This document shows positions 63,030-64,000 of a DNA stretch of 64,000 nt, one piece after another (position 1 is the stretch's first letter; the number at the start of each line of letters is the position of its first letter). Location: the NCBI GenBank assembly GCA_014529385.2, contig CM043948.1, positions 81,201,760 to 81,265,759 on the forward strand. Direction: 5' to 3'. Source of the stretch: Adiantum capillus-veneris (lineage: Eukaryota > Streptophyta > Polypodiopsida > Polypodiales > Pteridaceae). The position numbers and the translations under genes are program-made. Below the pieces are notes generated by a model that did not search any database, was not told the origin of the DNA, and saw only the letters and a list, made by a program, of their open reading frames with translations.

Positions 63030-63960
63030 TGTTAGAAGCTGGACACACCCTACGGAAAATGACTACTCGGAGGATTATTATTTTTTGTAATTATTCATTT
63101 ATTGAGAAAACCCGACATTTCACCTTTGTAAATATTGGGGCTTACAGAAGTTTCCAGAGTGTATCCCAGTTTTGACACTTAGATTGAGTAGATGGTTAAA
63201 TTGGAACATTAGGGTTTGAGAATTGTAAGGTATTTATACCACTTTTTGACCTTAATGAAAATACCTTTTGTCATTTAAAAAAAAAATTGAAGTCTGTGAG
63301 TGAGCGTACTGTGTACAAGAGAGAGTGAGAGTTTCATCTTGATGTTACACGCGCACCAGAGGTCAGAATCGAGTGCGGAGAAGTGCAGTGTGTTGCCCCC
63401 GACCAGAGCTACACGCCAATACCTACATTGCGCACGTACGGTCCGGTTTTGCGAGCTCCATCTACGAGCTTCATCTGGTGATCCGATGAGCATACGTTGT
63501 TCAATTTTGCATTGGAGCATATCCACGCGTTCGTATTGAGTAGAGCTACACATTAGGAACTTTAGATTTCGGAAACAACGATCTGTAAATTTGGGCCAGA
63601 CATCCTACGTGATTTTGCACCAAGTGTTTTGGGTTGGGATTTTGGTTCATAGACCTTAGGGAGAGCGACCTATTGGTGTTAGTAGGGTCTCCTTCAAGTT
63701 CTGTGGCATTTCAAGATTGTTTGATGGGTATTCGGCTCTAGAAAGCGTTAAAGGAAGTTTCCTCTTATGCACTCCTAAAGACTGTAGCTTAGACATTGGG
63801 TAGAGACCTCTGTAGGAATTAGTTAGGAGTCAGTCGAGTGTACGTTGACACCCTATGCTTGCTTCCACGTGCCTGCGGATCGAGCTTCGTCCTTAGCTGA
63901 CAAATATTGTTAAGTGAGTTCTCGTTGTGCTGATGTCCGTCGCGACGTATCCGTCCAACA
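63030..63960 (+). repeat. Element F 3' LTR
   Basis: This 931-bp LTR runs from TGTTAGAAGC to CGTCCAACA. It has a TATA-like TATTTATA at 63231-63238. At 63597 it contains a half-palindrome AGACATCCTACG. The last 353 bp match the truncated 5' LTR. Confidence 0.9.
63231..63238 (+). promoter_or_regulatory. TATA-like box in element F LTR
   Basis: TATTTATA lies about 200 bp into the LTR, the same relative place as the TATA box in the B LTR. Confidence 0.45.
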
Positions 63961-64000
63961 AGAGTTAACCATCATCAACTCGTCAAGAGAGATAGTTAAC
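63961..64000. other. Flank right of element F
   Basis: Forty bases of flanking DNA. It includes GTTAACCATCATC and ends in GTTAAC; no feature can be supported. Confidence 0.5.

Larger units (their letters stand above)
47819..63960 (+). mobile_element. Element F: degraded relative of element B (Athila/Tat-like Ty3/gypsy)
   Basis: F has a truncated 5' LTR (47819-48171), a TGGCGCCG-type primer site, a leader with palindromes, gag with the MNLRSGR start, PR, RT, RNase H, two H2C2 modules, part of IN, a C-terminal portion of ORF3, a polypurine tract and a full 3' LTR (63030-63960). Protein similarity to B runs throughout. Unlike B it has many frameshifts, plus a deletion that removes the rest of IN, the second protease and the beginning of ORF3. 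A palindromic DNA element (59477-62866) is inserted near the end of ORF3. Target duplications cannot be checked because the 5' LTR is incomplete. Confidence 0.9.

Noticed and set aside
63275-63553. ORFs of 79-92 residues on both strands in the 3' LTR of F
   Set aside because: Both strands are open over the same short LTR stretch and no motif is present; chance frames in LTR sequence.

Overview
The window is land-plant nuclear DNA made almost entirely of transposable elements. I see no host protein-coding gene, rRNA or intact tRNA. The plant assignment rests on Ty3/gypsy elements of plant type (one chromovirus with a chromodomain, one Tat-like element with a second RNase H, two Athila/Tat-like elements with a large ORF after pol), plant-style primer-binding sites (initiator-Met type and the TGGCGCCG type) and an APE-type LINE with a C-terminal C-x2-C-H-C finger. 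The LINE wording and the very long CT/GA arrays fit a large genome such as a fern or another non-seed plant. That last step is inference.

The left 39.6 kb is one stratified nest. A LINE (1-934 and 38019-39624) was split by chromovirus A (935-38013, minus strand). Removing A plus one target-site copy rejoins the LINE reading frame. A was then hit twice: element B (6439-25525, minus strand) entered its gag with a perfect 5-bp duplication (ACTCC), and the Tat-like element C (26764-35965, plus strand) entered exactly at the A gag start codon.

From 39625 to 47818 lies a repeat field: LINE 3' ends in both orientations, each followed by a CT-type tail; stem-loops joining tail-to-tail LINE copies; an AT-rich tandem repeat; long CT/GA microsatellites; and a rearranged non-autonomous LTR element E. 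From 47819 to 63960 is element F (plus strand), an older, frameshifted relative of B. Its 5' LTR is truncated and a large deletion joins integrase to the downstream ORF. F carries a 3.4-kb palindromic (foldback-like) DNA transposon with 8-bp target duplications, which itself contains a LINE 3' end and a tRNA-derived SINE-like sequence.

B and F are the most interesting objects. Together they define a family whose visible order is: an unrecognised N-terminal gag domain starting MNLRSGR, gag with two zinc knuckles, protease, RT, RNase H, two tandem H2C2 zinc modules, integrase, and (in B) a second retropepsin-like domain with K-Q-W repeats. A spacer follows, then a conserved coiled-coil ORF of about 1090 codons. 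Non-coding parts of both elements hold many copies of a 24-bp perfect or near-perfect palindrome. Between B and F its two halves have changed together, so dyad symmetry survives although the flanks have diverged. B gag-pol is a single frame of about 3200 codons broken by ten stop codons and no frameshift.
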